Positions 19,600 to 46,872 of a stretch of 64,000 nucleotides of DNA are shown in pieces. Within the stretch, counting starts at the first letter, position 1. Each line of letters starts with the position of its first letter. The translations under genes were made by a program, and so were the position numbers. Source of the DNA: Whitmania pigra (taxonomy: Eukaryota > Annelida > Clitellata > Hirudinida > Haemopidae); the NCBI GenBank assembly GCA_021613335.1, contig JAJTWR010000284.1, positions 1,278,501 through 1,342,500 on the forward strand, read 5' to 3'. Below the pieces are notes generated by a model. It was not told the DNA's origin. It saw only the letters and a program-made list of their open reading frames with translations, and searched no databases.

Positions 19600-21948
19600 T
19601 CACCATTTGTTGAGCTTAATTCCCCAGATTCTGTTGTCTCCATTGTCAATGCAGGGTCTAGCAATAGTCGAAATAAAGGACTTGTTAAGTTGAATTCCCA
19701 TAAGCATATCTGCAAGTATTTCCAATCTATCCAGTTTGAACGTACTGTAGACGTTCAGTGTTCGAAAGGATTTTAGGCTTCGGAGCTGCCTGCAAAAAAT
19801 GTTGACTTGGATTAAAAATATTGTACATTTAAGACTCTTATGATGTGTGTGCACTAACTTCAGCTTCAGAAGAGTGATCTCACAGCAGCCACTAATGGAA
19901 AGAATCTCAAGGTTTGGGAGATTGTTTACAATTGCTTCAATGGATTGGTCTGTCACTTCCATGTTGTAGGATATGTTCAGCTCAACCAGGTTAGGACAAT
20001 TCAAACAGATGGTGAGCACATCTAGACAAGGAATAAACAATAAGCATTCAATCGAGGCCAAGATCCATGTTTATTTGAGACATTTTAAAGTGATTTCTGA
20101 ATAAATGACCGTTCCAATCACAACAATAACCAAATAATAAAACAAAAGTTTGAACAAGCTCGAACACTATTGATACATCGTGCTGATTTCCAGCGGAATC
20201 TTAAAAGAAGAAATGTAAAAACCTTCGTCAATTAATGATGGATATCTCCTGCTAACGTTGAGGCGTTTCAGGGTTGAAGGAAGGTTTGAGACAAGATAAG
20301 TTATCTCCTCTTCGTTCATTTTCACCCACGATACATTCAATTCCTCTAACCTGTTCGAGCAACCAATGTTTAGGCTTTAGGCGAATTAAAACAAAGCCGA
20401 TATCAATAAAATAAACATAACCAATAAATGATCTTAAAATAAAAAATGCTTCTAGAATATTAAAAGGACTTTTTCCAAATTGAAATGTATACAAGTAATT
20501 AATAATAGGTGATTACTTGTATAATAATAATCAATAATAGGTGATATAATAAAATGCAATTTCAAAGCTTTTTTTTATGGAAAGTAAGCCTAACCTTTTC
20601 AACTGAGATAATAAGAAGATGTTGATTCCTGTGCACATGCTTGCGTTCAAAACCTTTAAGCTCTTGTTTGCTGTAATTTCCCTGGTAAACGAATTAGCAC
20701 TCATACAAAATTCTATACGGATACCTACGCATTTATCCAATTAATATAAACTAACTAAAAAATTGAATGCATGACATAGCTTTGTTAACCTGCAAATGTC
20801 GTCGTTGATTACACAACTCTCAAGACTCAGCTTTTCAAGCGATCTGCAATGTGAGAACACAAAAAGCATTGCATCTGGTGATAGAGAAGACATGGTCATG
20901 TCGAGCAGTTTCAATGGATATCTGTAACGGGACAAACAAGATTACGTAAAATTGATTGACATAAAGATGGTTTGGACATAGGAAAAATAACCCAATAGAT
21001 GGAACAAATTCATCCTTCAAATTGTTGTGCTTGATTTTTACCTAGAATATTCCATAGAAATCAGATATAATTAAATGTAAATAATGTCCAATTGCAATAG
21101 TAATGCCACTTTATTTTACCTTTGTTTCGACCATCTTTAGAGCCAATGTGCCCCTGTTAAGAGCATCGGTGATGTCGTTGAAAGGGACAATCGCCTTAGA
21201 CATATCTATTCCTCGCCATAGGATTCTGTCTGACCTTTTATCAATTTAAAACTATCTTAACTTGGTCGAATTTAGATTTTGAACTCAAATTATATTTACG
21301 ATATTTGATTCCAGCGTTGGCAAACCAAAGAGACATTCAGCAGGCACATCTTCGGAAGATAGCCAAATATCTTAATCCACATTTCGTCAGCCAACAGTTG
21401 AGTAAAATCTGAAAAGGTCAGACTTAATCTAGCTTTTCAATTAGTAACAACTAAGCATTTCACCAAATAATTACATCTAATTTTCAATTTGACAATGTAT
21501 GACAATCAATAATGTTGGAAATAATATAATTGCATATAACAGTAAGAACATCCTCTCCCGAAAACAAAATAAAAATCGGGATCTCCAAAACTAAAAGCTA
21601 TCAATAGATTCTTTCAAAATTATTTCACAAACTCAAACCTATTACTTTGAATCCAAATAAACTGAGTGATCTTCTATTTTTATCTATTGACCTTTGATTG
21701 GCACTCCGGCAAACTCTGCTTTTAGAAAACTTTATCTTCTGTCAAACAGCAAGACATTCGGATACAATTTCAGCCAAACACTTATTGAATGCTAAATACT
21801 AAACCAAAACATTTTGCAACATCCGTCGAACTTGACAATGCCCTAGTATATCTAATCTTAACTCATACAGATCTACTACCTTAATCGCTGAAGAAATATT
21901 TTCGCCATTTTCCAAACCAAACTGCTCCAAAGCCGAGCAACTGTCCAT
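19600..21948 (-). CDS. SKP2: SKP2-like F-box and leucine-rich-repeat protein
   Basis: Substrate receptor of an SCF ubiquitin ligase. The F-box reads LLADEMWIKIFGYLP then CLLNVSLVCQRWNQIS, which should bind SKP1. LRRs follow over several exons (KLLDMTMSSLSPDAMLFVFS; LEKLSLESCVINDDIC; LKVLNASMC; LEELNVSWVKM; LVELNISYNMEVTDQSIEAI; LEILSISGCCEIT). The C-terminus FISTIARPCIDNGDNRIWGI is the SKP2 signature, which in mammals holds the tail contacting CKS1 and the LRR surface; it stops with TGA at 19600-19602. In mammals SKP2 with CKS1 degrades p27 to drive S phase. The N-terminus appears short: the F-box begins within about 35 residues of MDSCSALEQFGLENG, against roughly 95 in human. The joint between that first exon and the F-box exon is unresolved; a small exon ending GVPIK near 21690-21711 on the minus strand would keep the frame. 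Confidence 0.88.
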
Positions 21949-22724
21949 CACGACGCGACAAAACAAAACAAAACAAAACGCGAACCAGACGAATAGTAGA
22001 AATCACAATATGGTGGGCAAAAGTATTTTAATTTCATTTTTAATTTTATTATTTCTTTGTTAAAATGTTTAGATAACTTTTGATATATTTTTTTAATTAA
22101 TTGACGGTGCCACTAATTAATATCATTTACATAAAACAATTTGTTAGTAACATTCTGATAAATGATAAATGCAAATACAAATGAAGCGCAAGTGTAAGAA
22201 AAAGCTTTTGTTTTGACTTGTATTTATTGTTTAAATTTCAACATGTACCATCCAGTTGCCACATATTATAGATTAGTATTTCGTTAACGTCCATTTCATA
22301 ACCTGACGATTAGAACGATCACAATTTCTGAACGAATACCTGTCACCCTTCACTACCAGCCACATTATGTGTTAAACACAGGTGATCTTTTGGATCCTTT
22401 AACAGATATATCTAGCAATCATGAGCTAGCCACCAATTTCTAATTTTGTTAGATCCTCGAATGTTAGCGAAGGATATCGGTGTTAAATTTTCTTTCCCAA
22501 AGCAATAATCGACAAGAACTATTCGTGCAGATGCAAAAAATCAAAACATGCAAGTGCTTGAGCTTGAACGTCAGGTTGACACACGATTGCTCTGGTAGGT
22601 ACCGCTCAGAGCACAAAGTCAAACGTTGCTTACCAGCAATTTTTCGTCACTACAGTTATACACATTTATGTAGCTGGCCTAGGGGTTTGCCAAAAAGCGT
22701 CCAACATCGAGCTTAGCTCTGTCA

Positions 22725-23070
22725 ATGTAGATCAGATTTCCACAGTTCGCAATGTTGCTAGCCACCACTTGTCAAATAAGGTAGACAGGTCACCATTACA
22801 ATGGCTTTCGGAGGTAGAAGCTATTTGTAACTCTCTCGTTAGTTCCTATGAAAAGAAGTCTCAATGAAAAAGCTCAGTAATGTCCAGATTGTAATAAATT
22901 GTTCTCTTGAAGCTATAAACTCTCCAGATATATTGAAGAGGAGATATTTCAAGAATTTCCAGGATTTGATTTGTCTTCACAAGCACATCAATTTCGACAT
23001 CCGACCAAAGAATTGCAACATGCACACATCAGCAGTGGAAACGGAGATCATTAGCACCTTGATTGCTTAT
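22725..23070 (+). pseudogene. Decayed, internally deleted copy of EGR exon 2 fused to ATE1 intron 3/exon 4
   Basis: Bases 22725-22945 match the EGR coding exon at about 25110-25335 (shared aatggctttcggagg, gcaactctctcg-like and ctctccaga tracts) with frameshifts and stops. Directly afterwards, 22950-23050 match ATE1 intron 3 and exon 4 at about 27155-27245 (shared atttcaagaa, acatcaatttcgac and tccgaccaaagaa-like tracts). The intronic part is retained, so this is a DNA-level copy and not a retrocopy. Relative to the working locus, about 1.8 kb between the EGR and ATE1 parts is missing. Weaker similarity to EGR may extend left to about 22380. No continuous frame; not expected to make protein. 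Confidence 0.8.
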
Positions 23071-24144
23071 TTTTTATCATGGTTTCTGTTTTTAGCGAAA
23101 CTGCCTGGCTTAGTGGCCGAGACTATAATATTAATACATAATTAACACCTTAATACCTTCAAATGCGATAATTTCTTTTCAGGATATACTCATTGATGAT
23201 ATTTTTCTGTTCACATGCTTGCTTCAAGCTGAAATATATTATATTAATTTTACTGTGTATGTAAATGTTATAATTGAGACAAATAAAAAAATAAAATTTC
23301 TATTGTATGCTTCATTAAATCGCACTCAGACCGCAGCTGGCAATTTGTTTTTTTTAATTTTATTTTAAGCTCTGAATGTGGTCGAGCTCAGACTTTATTT
23401 ATTACAAAACTTTGTAATGACGTAATATAACCATATATGTCGTGAAATATCAATGATCTTGATTCGCCTTTGGACATTTACGAAGGATGGTCGTGGTGTT
23501 AAACCTGAAGTGTCTGTCTGTCTTGTTTATGAAACTATTCTTGTTATAATTTATGGATAACTATTTCTAATTTAAAACATATTTTACTCATTCGTGACGG
23601 TAGGCGTGATGGATAAGAAGATGAAGATGGCTAGGATGTTTGCTGAGTCATATGAATTTGCAAATCCCACACGGAAACTCTACCCACGCACTTTACCTCA
23701 TCTTTTCATTTTCTCTCTTTTTCTCCACGCCTTTTCTCGTCTCAAATAAATAGTATGATGGTGATATCGATGTGCTGAGTCCATTTGGACTGAGCGATAG
23801 TAAGTTCAATATTAATTAAAACAAATTATTTTGATAAAATTAAATTTGATTAAGCTAATAGTCAGGTGTTTATATCATCCGTGCTGAATATGCTCTGAGC
23901 CGATTGCGTAGGTATGAGTCACTCCCACACCTCCTACTGAAGAGAATATGAGTAGGCCGGGTTGTGTTTATTAGTTCTTAAGCTGCCCACTTATTCCCGT
24001 TCTTCGAAATCATTGTGTATATTAAGGCGAGGCACGTATCGATTGACAAAGACAGATATTCGACATCGCAAAGCTTTTAAACTTAAAAAGACATCTTGAG
24101 ACATTAAAATCGACAGAACATTTTGAATTTTTTTATTTGCCCAA
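23071..24144. other. EGR: Upstream region of the EGR gene
   Basis: AT-rich with no coding exon. It contains a CRE-like and a CArG-like element close together at 23418-23440 and a G/C-richer patch at 23900-23960. The transcription start was not located. Confidence 0.4.
23418..23440 (+). promoter_or_regulatory. CRE-like plus CArG-like element pair upstream of EGR
   Basis: TGACGTAA at 23418-23425 matches a CREB/ATF site apart from its last two bases, and CCATATATGT at 23431-23440 is one base off the SRF CArG consensus. Vertebrate EGR genes are immediate-early genes driven by SRF and CREB. The pair lies about 700 bp before the EGR start codon. Function is inferred. Confidence 0.35.
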
Positions 24145-25525
24145 ATGGTAACGGAGCGGATTGGAAGGCTGGCGAAACCGATTGTCGACAAAATCGAACT
24201 CTTAAGCTTTGAAACTATACCTGTTGATAGCATGGGTGAGGCATTAACAGGAAAAAGTGATGAAACGTCCAGAGAAGAAGATAATACTCTGAATACTCCT
24301 CTATCATCAACAAAATTTGATTTTTCAGGACATCTGGAGTCTCACAATCAGTCTCAACCTATCATTGGTGGGTACATTGTAAAATACATAATAGGTTTTA
24401 GAGAATGTTTAAAGTAAACTTTGTCACTAGTCATTTAACATGTAAGTCAATATGAGTGTAATAAAGTAATAATAACTAATAGTTAATGTACAAGCTTCGG
24501 CTGAGTAAACTTTGTCACTAGTCATTTAACATGTAAGTCAATATGAGTGCATTAATTAATTAATAAAGTGTTCATCTTTTTTAGCAACTATACAAGCTGA
24601 AATAACTATTCCCGATGAGAAGGATGTACTAAAAGTCCGACATCTAACCTACAAAGGAACATTAACAGCCTCGAGCGTCCATCTGCCTTCGTCTTTGTCA
24701 TCCTCCTCTGCTTCGTCTCCGTCGGTCGTGATGTCGTCGAGAATATCAAATAGTTCTAGTCCTCCCGTTTACATGACTACCACAACGAGCACGACGACAA
24801 ATCTATCTGCCTTGGCTCAGCTGCTGAATCCTTTCATGAGTCTCATCAACAGTTCGTCGAACGACGAGAAGGTGAACGCTTCGACTCTTTTCCATCTGAT
24901 TGATCAAAGAGAAAGGCAATCGCCGAACGGAAAAGCGAGATGCGGGACTGCCGAGTCCGTGCCAAAAGAATCCTCGAGGTTGTTAACGGTTGTTGAGCCT
25001 TCAAATTGCAGCCTAAGGGGCCCAGCAATGTTATCTCTGACTGATCCTTTACAAATATCCGACGTAAAATGCGAACCCGTCGACTTCTCGTTATCTCCCG
25101 TCAGGTCCGTGTCTAATTCTGAGCCCGGCGCTCGGAATGTTTCTAGCAACTGCCACTCGTCGAGCGCAGCGGACGGGTCGCCCTCGCAATGGCTTTCGGA
25201 GGCGGAAACCGTCTGCAACTCTCTCGTAAGTTCCTCCGGACCGATGAAAAGGAGAGATCTCAAGGAAAAGACTCGGCAATGCCCCCATTGCAACAAAATG
25301 TTCTCTCGAAGCGACGAACTCTCCAGACATATCAGAATCCATACCGGCCAAAGACCTTTTGCTTGCGTCGTGTGCAACCGTGCCTTCTCGAGGACCGACC
25401 ACTTGGCCACTCACATGAGGACTCACACCGGCGAGAAGCCGTACTCGTGCGACGTCTGCGGAAAGTGCTTTACGCGAAGCGACGAAAGGTCGAGACATTT
25501 GAAAGTTCACTCGAAACTCAAGTAG
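24145..25525 (+). CDS. EGR: EGR-family transcription factor, three C2H2 zinc fingers
   Basis: Two coding exons, as in vertebrate EGR genes: 24145-24367 and 24585-25525 (phase-1 junction giving [11 protein letters not shown]). The N-terminal part has [10 protein letters not shown], like the ITYTGRF segment of EGR proteins, then a Ser/Thr-rich activation-type region and [15 protein letters not shown]. Three tandem fingers end the protein: [54 protein letters not shown], with TAG at 25523-25525. Helix contact residues (R-D-E-R, R-D-H-T, R-D-E-R) equal those of EGR1, so the GCGTGGGCG-type site is predicted. Odd points: finger 1 has C-x2-C, not the C-x4-C usual in EGR finger 1, and almost nothing follows the third finger. 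The coding exon is clearly richer in G+C than its flanks. Confidence 0.9.
24414..24549 (+). repeat. Direct repeat of 45 bp in the EGR intron
   Basis: The same 45 bases occur at 24414-24458 and 24505-24549, 91 bp apart, beginning gtaaactttgtcactag and ending caatatgagtg, apparently without mismatch. Perfect identity in an AT-rich intron points to a recent local duplication. Each copy contains a donor-like GTAAGT. Confidence 0.9.
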
Positions 25526-26432
25526 AACGACGGCTTTCGTCGCTTGCTTACATATCGACGGAAAGTCTTTTGCGCGGATGTCTCGTGATCGTGTAATGAA
25601 CGGTGGTTTTCCATTCGAATTTGAGTATTTTTGATGTTTGTATTATTTATTAATAATTGCACATAGTTTAGGTTGTTATATTTGTAGTGTTTGTTTCACC
25701 TGATTCCATATGTTTGTGCATTTTATAACAGCCAAAACAATGTTTTAGATGCTTATACATTAATTTATCAACCGTTATTGCCATGTTGTTTGGGAGACTA
25801 AGTGCTGGTTATACAGATTTTGTATGTAGTCACTGTGCAATTGTGAATTTTCTAATTATGCATAATTATATTCCAGGAGTTGACTAAATATGTAATATTA
25901 CAGCTTGGAATTGAATATGAGAGAAACACAGACGAAGATCAACTTGTTGACGCATTTAATTATGAATTATTGCCACACTTTTTAAAATCGGGATCTGACT
26001 GAAGTTCCACCGGGATATAGTCACCGCCTGTTGCCAAATGTTTGCCCCAAGTGTAAATGTGTGCCCTCAACTTAAAGATTTGGCTGACGTATGGAGCTGT
26101 TAATGAACCGACCTAGTCGATGGCAAGCCAGCATTAAACATAAAAAATAATCTAAAAACGGGATGAAGGTATTCAAATTTCAAATTGGTTTAACGATATT
26201 TTAGCTCGTCCTTCAGACAAAAGTATTCTTAAATGTTGAAACTAATTGCTGGGAGCGCTTGAGCTAAATGATTGCTAGCATTAACAAAGAGAATCAATAA
26301 TTTCATCATTAGTTTTGGTAATATTTGTGCAACAATTTAATGTTTTGATACTACTCACTTAGATTTACTCTTAATATAACTTAGCGCAGCTGGGTGAATT
26401 CGCTCACTACAATTAGTTCCAATAAGCACAAT
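25526..26432. other. EGR 3' region and ATE1 promoter interval
   Basis: 3' UTR-like AT-rich sequence rich in TTTGTAT/TATTTATTA tracts, then the ATE1 upstream region. No coding exon seen. Confidence 0.4.
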
Positions 26433-28843
<2,411 letters not shown>

Positions 28844-30009
28844 AGACGTTACAAATTTATCGTTTGCACTTTCGTTCTTTTGTCGTCACACTTTTGGATT
28901 ATCTTGAATTGGTTAATTCTTCAGTTTTTTTTTTATAAAACTATGGTCACCTCATATTGTTTTTGCATTTTTTTCGACGATATAAGCCACGATTGAGACG
29001 CTCGATGATGCTGGCATGTAAATTTAAAGCATTTGATGTGTCACTCCATCTTTTTAGGTTATTTCTGTGTTAAATGTTCATAAAATTAGTGTTCGTAATC
29101 TATTAAATAGTTGAGCGGGGAGTGATTGCATTTTGAGTCACACGAGCTAATGCGGTTAGCAAGACGTTATCCGCATTCTCGCCAGACTTGAGCCAATCGT
29201 TGAGTTTAGTCGGTTCAAAACCAGCGAAGTTTTGGCGTTTACTCCTAGTGGTGCTGCCCAGTACAGATTGAGTGCTTAGGAGCGTGGGAATATTTCGACC
29301 AGACCCTCAAGTGTCAGCCCTGCCGAGCAGACGAGCGGTCCTAGCGCGTAAATTCAAACTGGCTTGTTTTTGTTGTTGGTAGGGCTGCGTCCAGCCGGTT
29401 AAATTGTTTCGAGATTGATTCAGTTCATTAACATCTCGACACAAAGATCCTCCAAAACATGGCCCAGGTTCTCATCACAAACATTGATAAATACTTGAAT
29501 GTTTTGCTGTCGAAAGATTCCAAATTACTCAACGTTGAAATAGCAAACCCGGATGTAGAAATAAAATTTAATGGAGCAGAATAATGAGTTCCGAAGTTCG
29601 AATTTGAAGATAGTTTTATGGTAGAATTAGTATTGCAAAGATTTTAATTCACGGTTGCTAGGAGATTTTGGTCACGTACGATTTGGACACAATCTGAATT
29701 ACTGAATCAAAGAGTGCATCAATTTTAGAATTTCTGAACAAGTTTTACAAAACTTATCACGCCTCCTCTCTCCAATCATCTCTAAAATGATTTCTACATA
29801 AATGGCCTTAATTGGTTATGACTAGGGCATTGTCGCATGTATGAGTTCAGAAAAACTAATAAGTGGTAATCAGGCATAGAGGTTTGGTAGAGACTGATGA
29901 CTACTATGCGATTTACCATTACCTCAGTCCTGTACTCGTCAATAAGAAACCATTTTCAATGAATTAATTCTTCAGCGAAGAGTAAAACATTTTCAAAGAA
30001 TATTTGGAA
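28844..30009. other. Gap between ATE1 and the receptor kinase
   Basis: AT-rich flanks around a more balanced patch at 29110-29460 that has no recognisable element. One short open frame (29459-29584) is listed separately. Confidence 0.4.
29459..29584 (+). CDS. Possible small open reading frame, 41 codons
   Basis: An ATG in good context (aaacATGG) opens a 41-residue frame starting MAQVLITNIDKYLNVLL and ending IKFNGAE before TAA. The composition looks protein-like, with alternating hydrophobic and charged residues and no low complexity. I do not recognise a family, and no splice donor continues it convincingly. It could be an orphan short peptide, a first exon whose partner I missed, or chance. 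Confidence 0.22.
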   Translation: MAQVLITNIDKYLNVLLSKDSKLLNVEIANPDVEIKFNGAE

Positions 30010-43091
<13,082 letters not shown>

Positions 43092-43509
43092 AACTGAAAA
43101 GAAATTTTTGGACTCCGGGGATTTCAGAGACATTCCACTTGGAATTGTTACCTGATCGTTGGCAGCATCCCTTCAATGTTTGGTTCAATTTCAATTAGTT
43201 AAAAGAACTGAGGGATAGTTTTTATAATTATTTTTAACGGTATTTCCGACGACAAATTTGTTTCGTATTTTTTAAAGTATTTTTTTTTTATCAAAATATG
43301 ATGCAATGCTATGTTGAATTCACTCAATGCGTCATTCCGGTGAATTAGAAGATAGCCATGCATTCAGACATGCATCGGATTGAATGGATTTACATTGAAT
43401 TTGTAATTGTAACAGCGCGCCAATTACATACAGACGAATTGACTGGATTCAAAAAAGGTAAACCAAGGATATTTTCAGTCAATCATTTCAGTCAAAAAGC
43501 AAACAGTTT

Positions 43510-44641
43510 TCAGTTTTCTGTAAACTTCAACAGTTTATTGCCATCGTTGATCTTCAAATCGCGTTTCTTGTGCTTGACCCGTCTGTTCTGGAACCAAATT
43601 TTTACCTGAAAAGGTTCGCTTTTACAGTTAAGTATTGTTGTTTGCACGTTTACAAAAGATATTTTAGTTTCGACGATATTAAGTTTTTTGTATGACAGTT
43701 GCCTGGCATTTTAAAATATTGGCTTTAACTTTTTAAAAGTAAATCTGTTTTGAAGTTGTTTAGAAAATTAAAAATTACTTGCAACTGTGTACGCCGTTGG
43801 TGGACCTAAAGATTGTCGTCAATACACAAAAAAATTGCATAACCTGTTTCTCTGACAGGTTGAGGTGAGAGGCAATTTCGATTCTCCTCAACCTGGACAG
43901 GTACTTGTTCTCTCTGAATTCCTTTTCCAACTCCATCAACTGCCTACTGGTAAAGGCAGTCCGAATCCTCTTTGCCAGTGAAGCTTTTCCGTTTTCAGCT
44001 CCGTGACCACAACGTGTGTCCAGAAATAAACTCCTCTTGTTCCAAAGCGTTTCAAAGGCGCTTTTTCTTCTGTAAAGTTCGTCAAAGTCGTGGATATCTT
44101 TCCTGAAATCTGGAGGCGAAGACCACAATACGCATTGAGGGACGTGAGGACGTCTTAAGGGAATGTCGCCAATGAGACGAGACAATAAGCTGAGGCCATT
44201 CTGATCGCTATTTGCAGTTCCAGTCGTCAGCTTGAATGGATCGCGAAAGGATTTTGCCTCCAATTCTACGAAGTTCTTGCATCGAGCCTCAGGTACAGCC
44301 TCAGATTGGAGAACTCCGGCAAATCCATGGAAGCAATATTCATGGAAGAGTTGCCGGTTGACCGGGAAATTTGTCAGTGAACCGTTTTCCACACCGTGCT
44401 GTCTCAGTAACACCGTGTTTGGATTGCCACCGTCACGCTTGACTTGGTTTTCGCTCATCCTAAACAACAACCGAGGCGATGTTGGTACGATTTGAGGAAT
44501 CACGTCGATGCTGTTTCTATGGGAACCATTTTGATTCGTCTCTTTTTGAATCTGATGGCTTTCGCACGATCTGTGAAAAACTGTACTTTGTTTCTCGAGC
44601 AACGCTTGACTGCACTGTCCAGCAATATGTGAGAATTGCAT
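43510..44641 (-). CDS. GSX: Gsx-type (ParaHox) homeobox transcription factor
   Basis: Two exons: 44641-43844 and 43605-43510. The homeodomain reads [43 protein letters not shown], then after the intron [46 protein letters not shown] is diagnostic of Gsx (Gsh/ind) against Pdx, Cdx or Meox. Residues 47, 50, 51 and 54 (I, Q, N, V) fit an Antp-class TAAT binder. The preceding 230 residues have no hexapeptide that I recognise, and the tail after the homeodomain is only about 15 residues (TGA at 43510-43512). Gsx genes pattern dorsoventral neural territories and are part of the ParaHox set with Xlox and Cdx. The intron splits the homeodomain between residues 44 and 45. It ends 418 bp from the receptor stop codon, tail to tail. 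Confidence 0.93.
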
Positions 44642-44750
44642 AATCGTTATGCCTCGCTTACAGGAATACCTTTAGAGGTACAATAATCGGGCAACAAATT
44701 TACTAAATGATAGCATTTGCATCTATCTCACTCTCATCTTAAAAACATCC

Positions 44751-44773
44751 TATATATTGCCGCCGGTCACGTG
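44751..44773 (-). promoter_or_regulatory. TATA-like element and E-box upstream of Gsx
   Basis: On the minus strand CACGTG (44768-44773) lies just upstream of an ATATATA core (44751-44757), about 110 bp before the ATG. The spacing suits a core promoter with a short 5' UTR. Predicted from sequence only. Confidence 0.45.
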
Positions 44774-46872
44774 TCTTCTGGCAGCCAATCGGAAGACGTC
44801 GTTGAGACTGTATTCCATCCTTAAGTCGTACCAGCGACTAACCACTTGATTGGAGTTGGAGTTGTGATTATTAAGAAGAAATAATATCTTCAGATATTAA
44901 TACTAATTACCGAAATAGATTATGATGATTTAAAAAAAAAATAAAAATCATTAGAAAACATTAAAAAACATAAAATAATTAAAATAATTTTTTAAAAATC
45001 TATTTAAGTTTTTTTCCTCGGTTTTAGTTAGTTAAAAAAAAACTCTGTTAGAAATCTGTCGACATTAATTTATTTATTTATTAATCCCTCCAAAAAAAAA
45101 TATGACTCAATAAAAGGAAACACATTTTCGCGACTTATTAGCACCGAATGTCCACATCTGAATTTATGACGAGTTTATCAACCACTTTGACTTACTCTCT
45201 TCGATGTTTGTTCAAGGGCGGGAAGATTGCAGCGGCAATTCGGTCCTTCCTAAATTAATTAAATGATTAAATCATCTGATCGGGTTAATTAGTGATTTTT
45301 TGAGGTTTTAATAAATTATTTTATTAAAATTATTTTACAGATCAGGTTACTGAATGACTTTTTGAGGTTTTAATAAATTATTTTATTGAAATTATTTTAC
45401 AGATCGGGTTAATTAATGACTTATTGAGGTTTTAATAAATTATCTTACTCTTTATGAATGAAAATAATGACATTTTACTATTAATTTTGAGAATTGTCGT
45501 TGTCGGACTTCTACTTGTGATAGTTGTGATCTTTCAAGTTGGATGAATATGAATTTTCAAAAAAAAAAAAATCATTTCAAAGATTTAATTAGTCCTAAGG
45601 TATGACATCTATTTGACAACAACCATTTTCATATTTTACAATTTTACGTTTTGAGTTTATCAGCTGTAGTAAAGTCCAAAAAGCATTGGTAAACTCTTGA
45701 TGATCAATTATCTGTCCCAATAAATCACCTTCATCCACTCATCTATCCATCCATCCAGCCATAGTGGATACTTTTGTCCAAGAGCAACACAAAAATGGAT
45801 TCGGAAATATCGAAGGAGTGAGATTATTAAGTCGACACAATCTAATTACTTATCTTATCTCGGCTCTCAAAATCAAGTGTTACTCGAGATAATAACTCCA
45901 ATAAGCAGGCTCCAAATTGGACAGGGTCCTTGCAATTTACTCACTAGACAGCATCTTCATTGTTCAAGGGGCAGGATTTACTTGCGTCGAGGTCTTGGTT
46001 GATGAACTTGATTGGTCCTGGAACACAAACTGGCAAGAACAACAGAAGGGTTTTATGGTATTGTAGATTCAATTGCTATGGAACTGGTGTTGTAGATTCA
46101 GTTGTTGTTGGTGCAGATTGCCCCTCATCTAGTATGCCTATCTAGTCACCGAATGTGCCTAAATCCGAAAATGCTGTTACTGCTGTTGTCGTTGCTGTCA
46201 GAGTAGTTGGGTTGTTGTTGTTGTTGCGAGGCTGTTATTGTTGCTGTTGTTAATAATTTATTAACTCTTACTGAAAGCAGATCTTTTTTAAATCGTTTTG
46301 TTGTTGTTGTTGATTTCTTTCACGAATTATAAATACGCAATTGAATTTTAAAATTCATATTTAAAAAACAAATTATCATTCGCAATAATTGGATTTACAT
46401 AATAAGGTGGTAATTTATTTGATCCGTTTTAACCTGGTACGTTAAATGACGCTGTTGTTAGCTCTAAAAATGTGCATTGGTCCAAATCCTTGATCGTAGT
46501 ATTTGATAAATAATAGACTTTAATTTGCAAAAATGTGGTTATTGTTTAACTTATTTTTATTACTCTGCCTCCATTTTAGCATATCATTAATATTTATGAC
46601 ACATGATAGATAGATAGCTTATCTGCCGCAGAAACTGAAGGATTATGGAGAACAATAAGTGGCTTTGCAGATTAATTAATTAATTAATTTAATTATTTGA
46701 GACTCGGAATTTGAATTTTATCCACCTTTAATTAACGATATCAAACCTTGCGACGTTTATTTTCAAATGCCAATTAAAATATTAAAATATTGTAGAACAT
46801 TAGAGGTCATTAATTACTAAAGCTTAACAGGCTGTTTCTAGTATCAAGCCATCTCTAATTTTCTTTGTCTCG
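44774..46872. other. Intergenic region upstream of Gsx
   Basis: About 2.1 kb, AT-rich, with no coding exon. It holds the 62-bp tandem repeat listed separately, (GTT)n/(TTG)n patches near 46180-46310, and single-stranded runs of A. It is the natural place for Gsx enhancers, but nothing specific is recognisable. Confidence 0.4.
45278..45445. repeat. Tandem repeat, 62-bp period, about 2.7 copies
   Basis: Copies start at 45278, 45340 and 45402, each opening gatcgggttaatta or gatcaggttactga followed by a shared tgaggttttaataaatta segment. Copies differ by a few substitutions. Confidence 0.88.

Noticed and set aside
24904..25510. Minus-strand open frames opposite the EGR zinc-finger exon
   Set aside because: Mirror frames of a GC-rich coding exon; no motif of their own.
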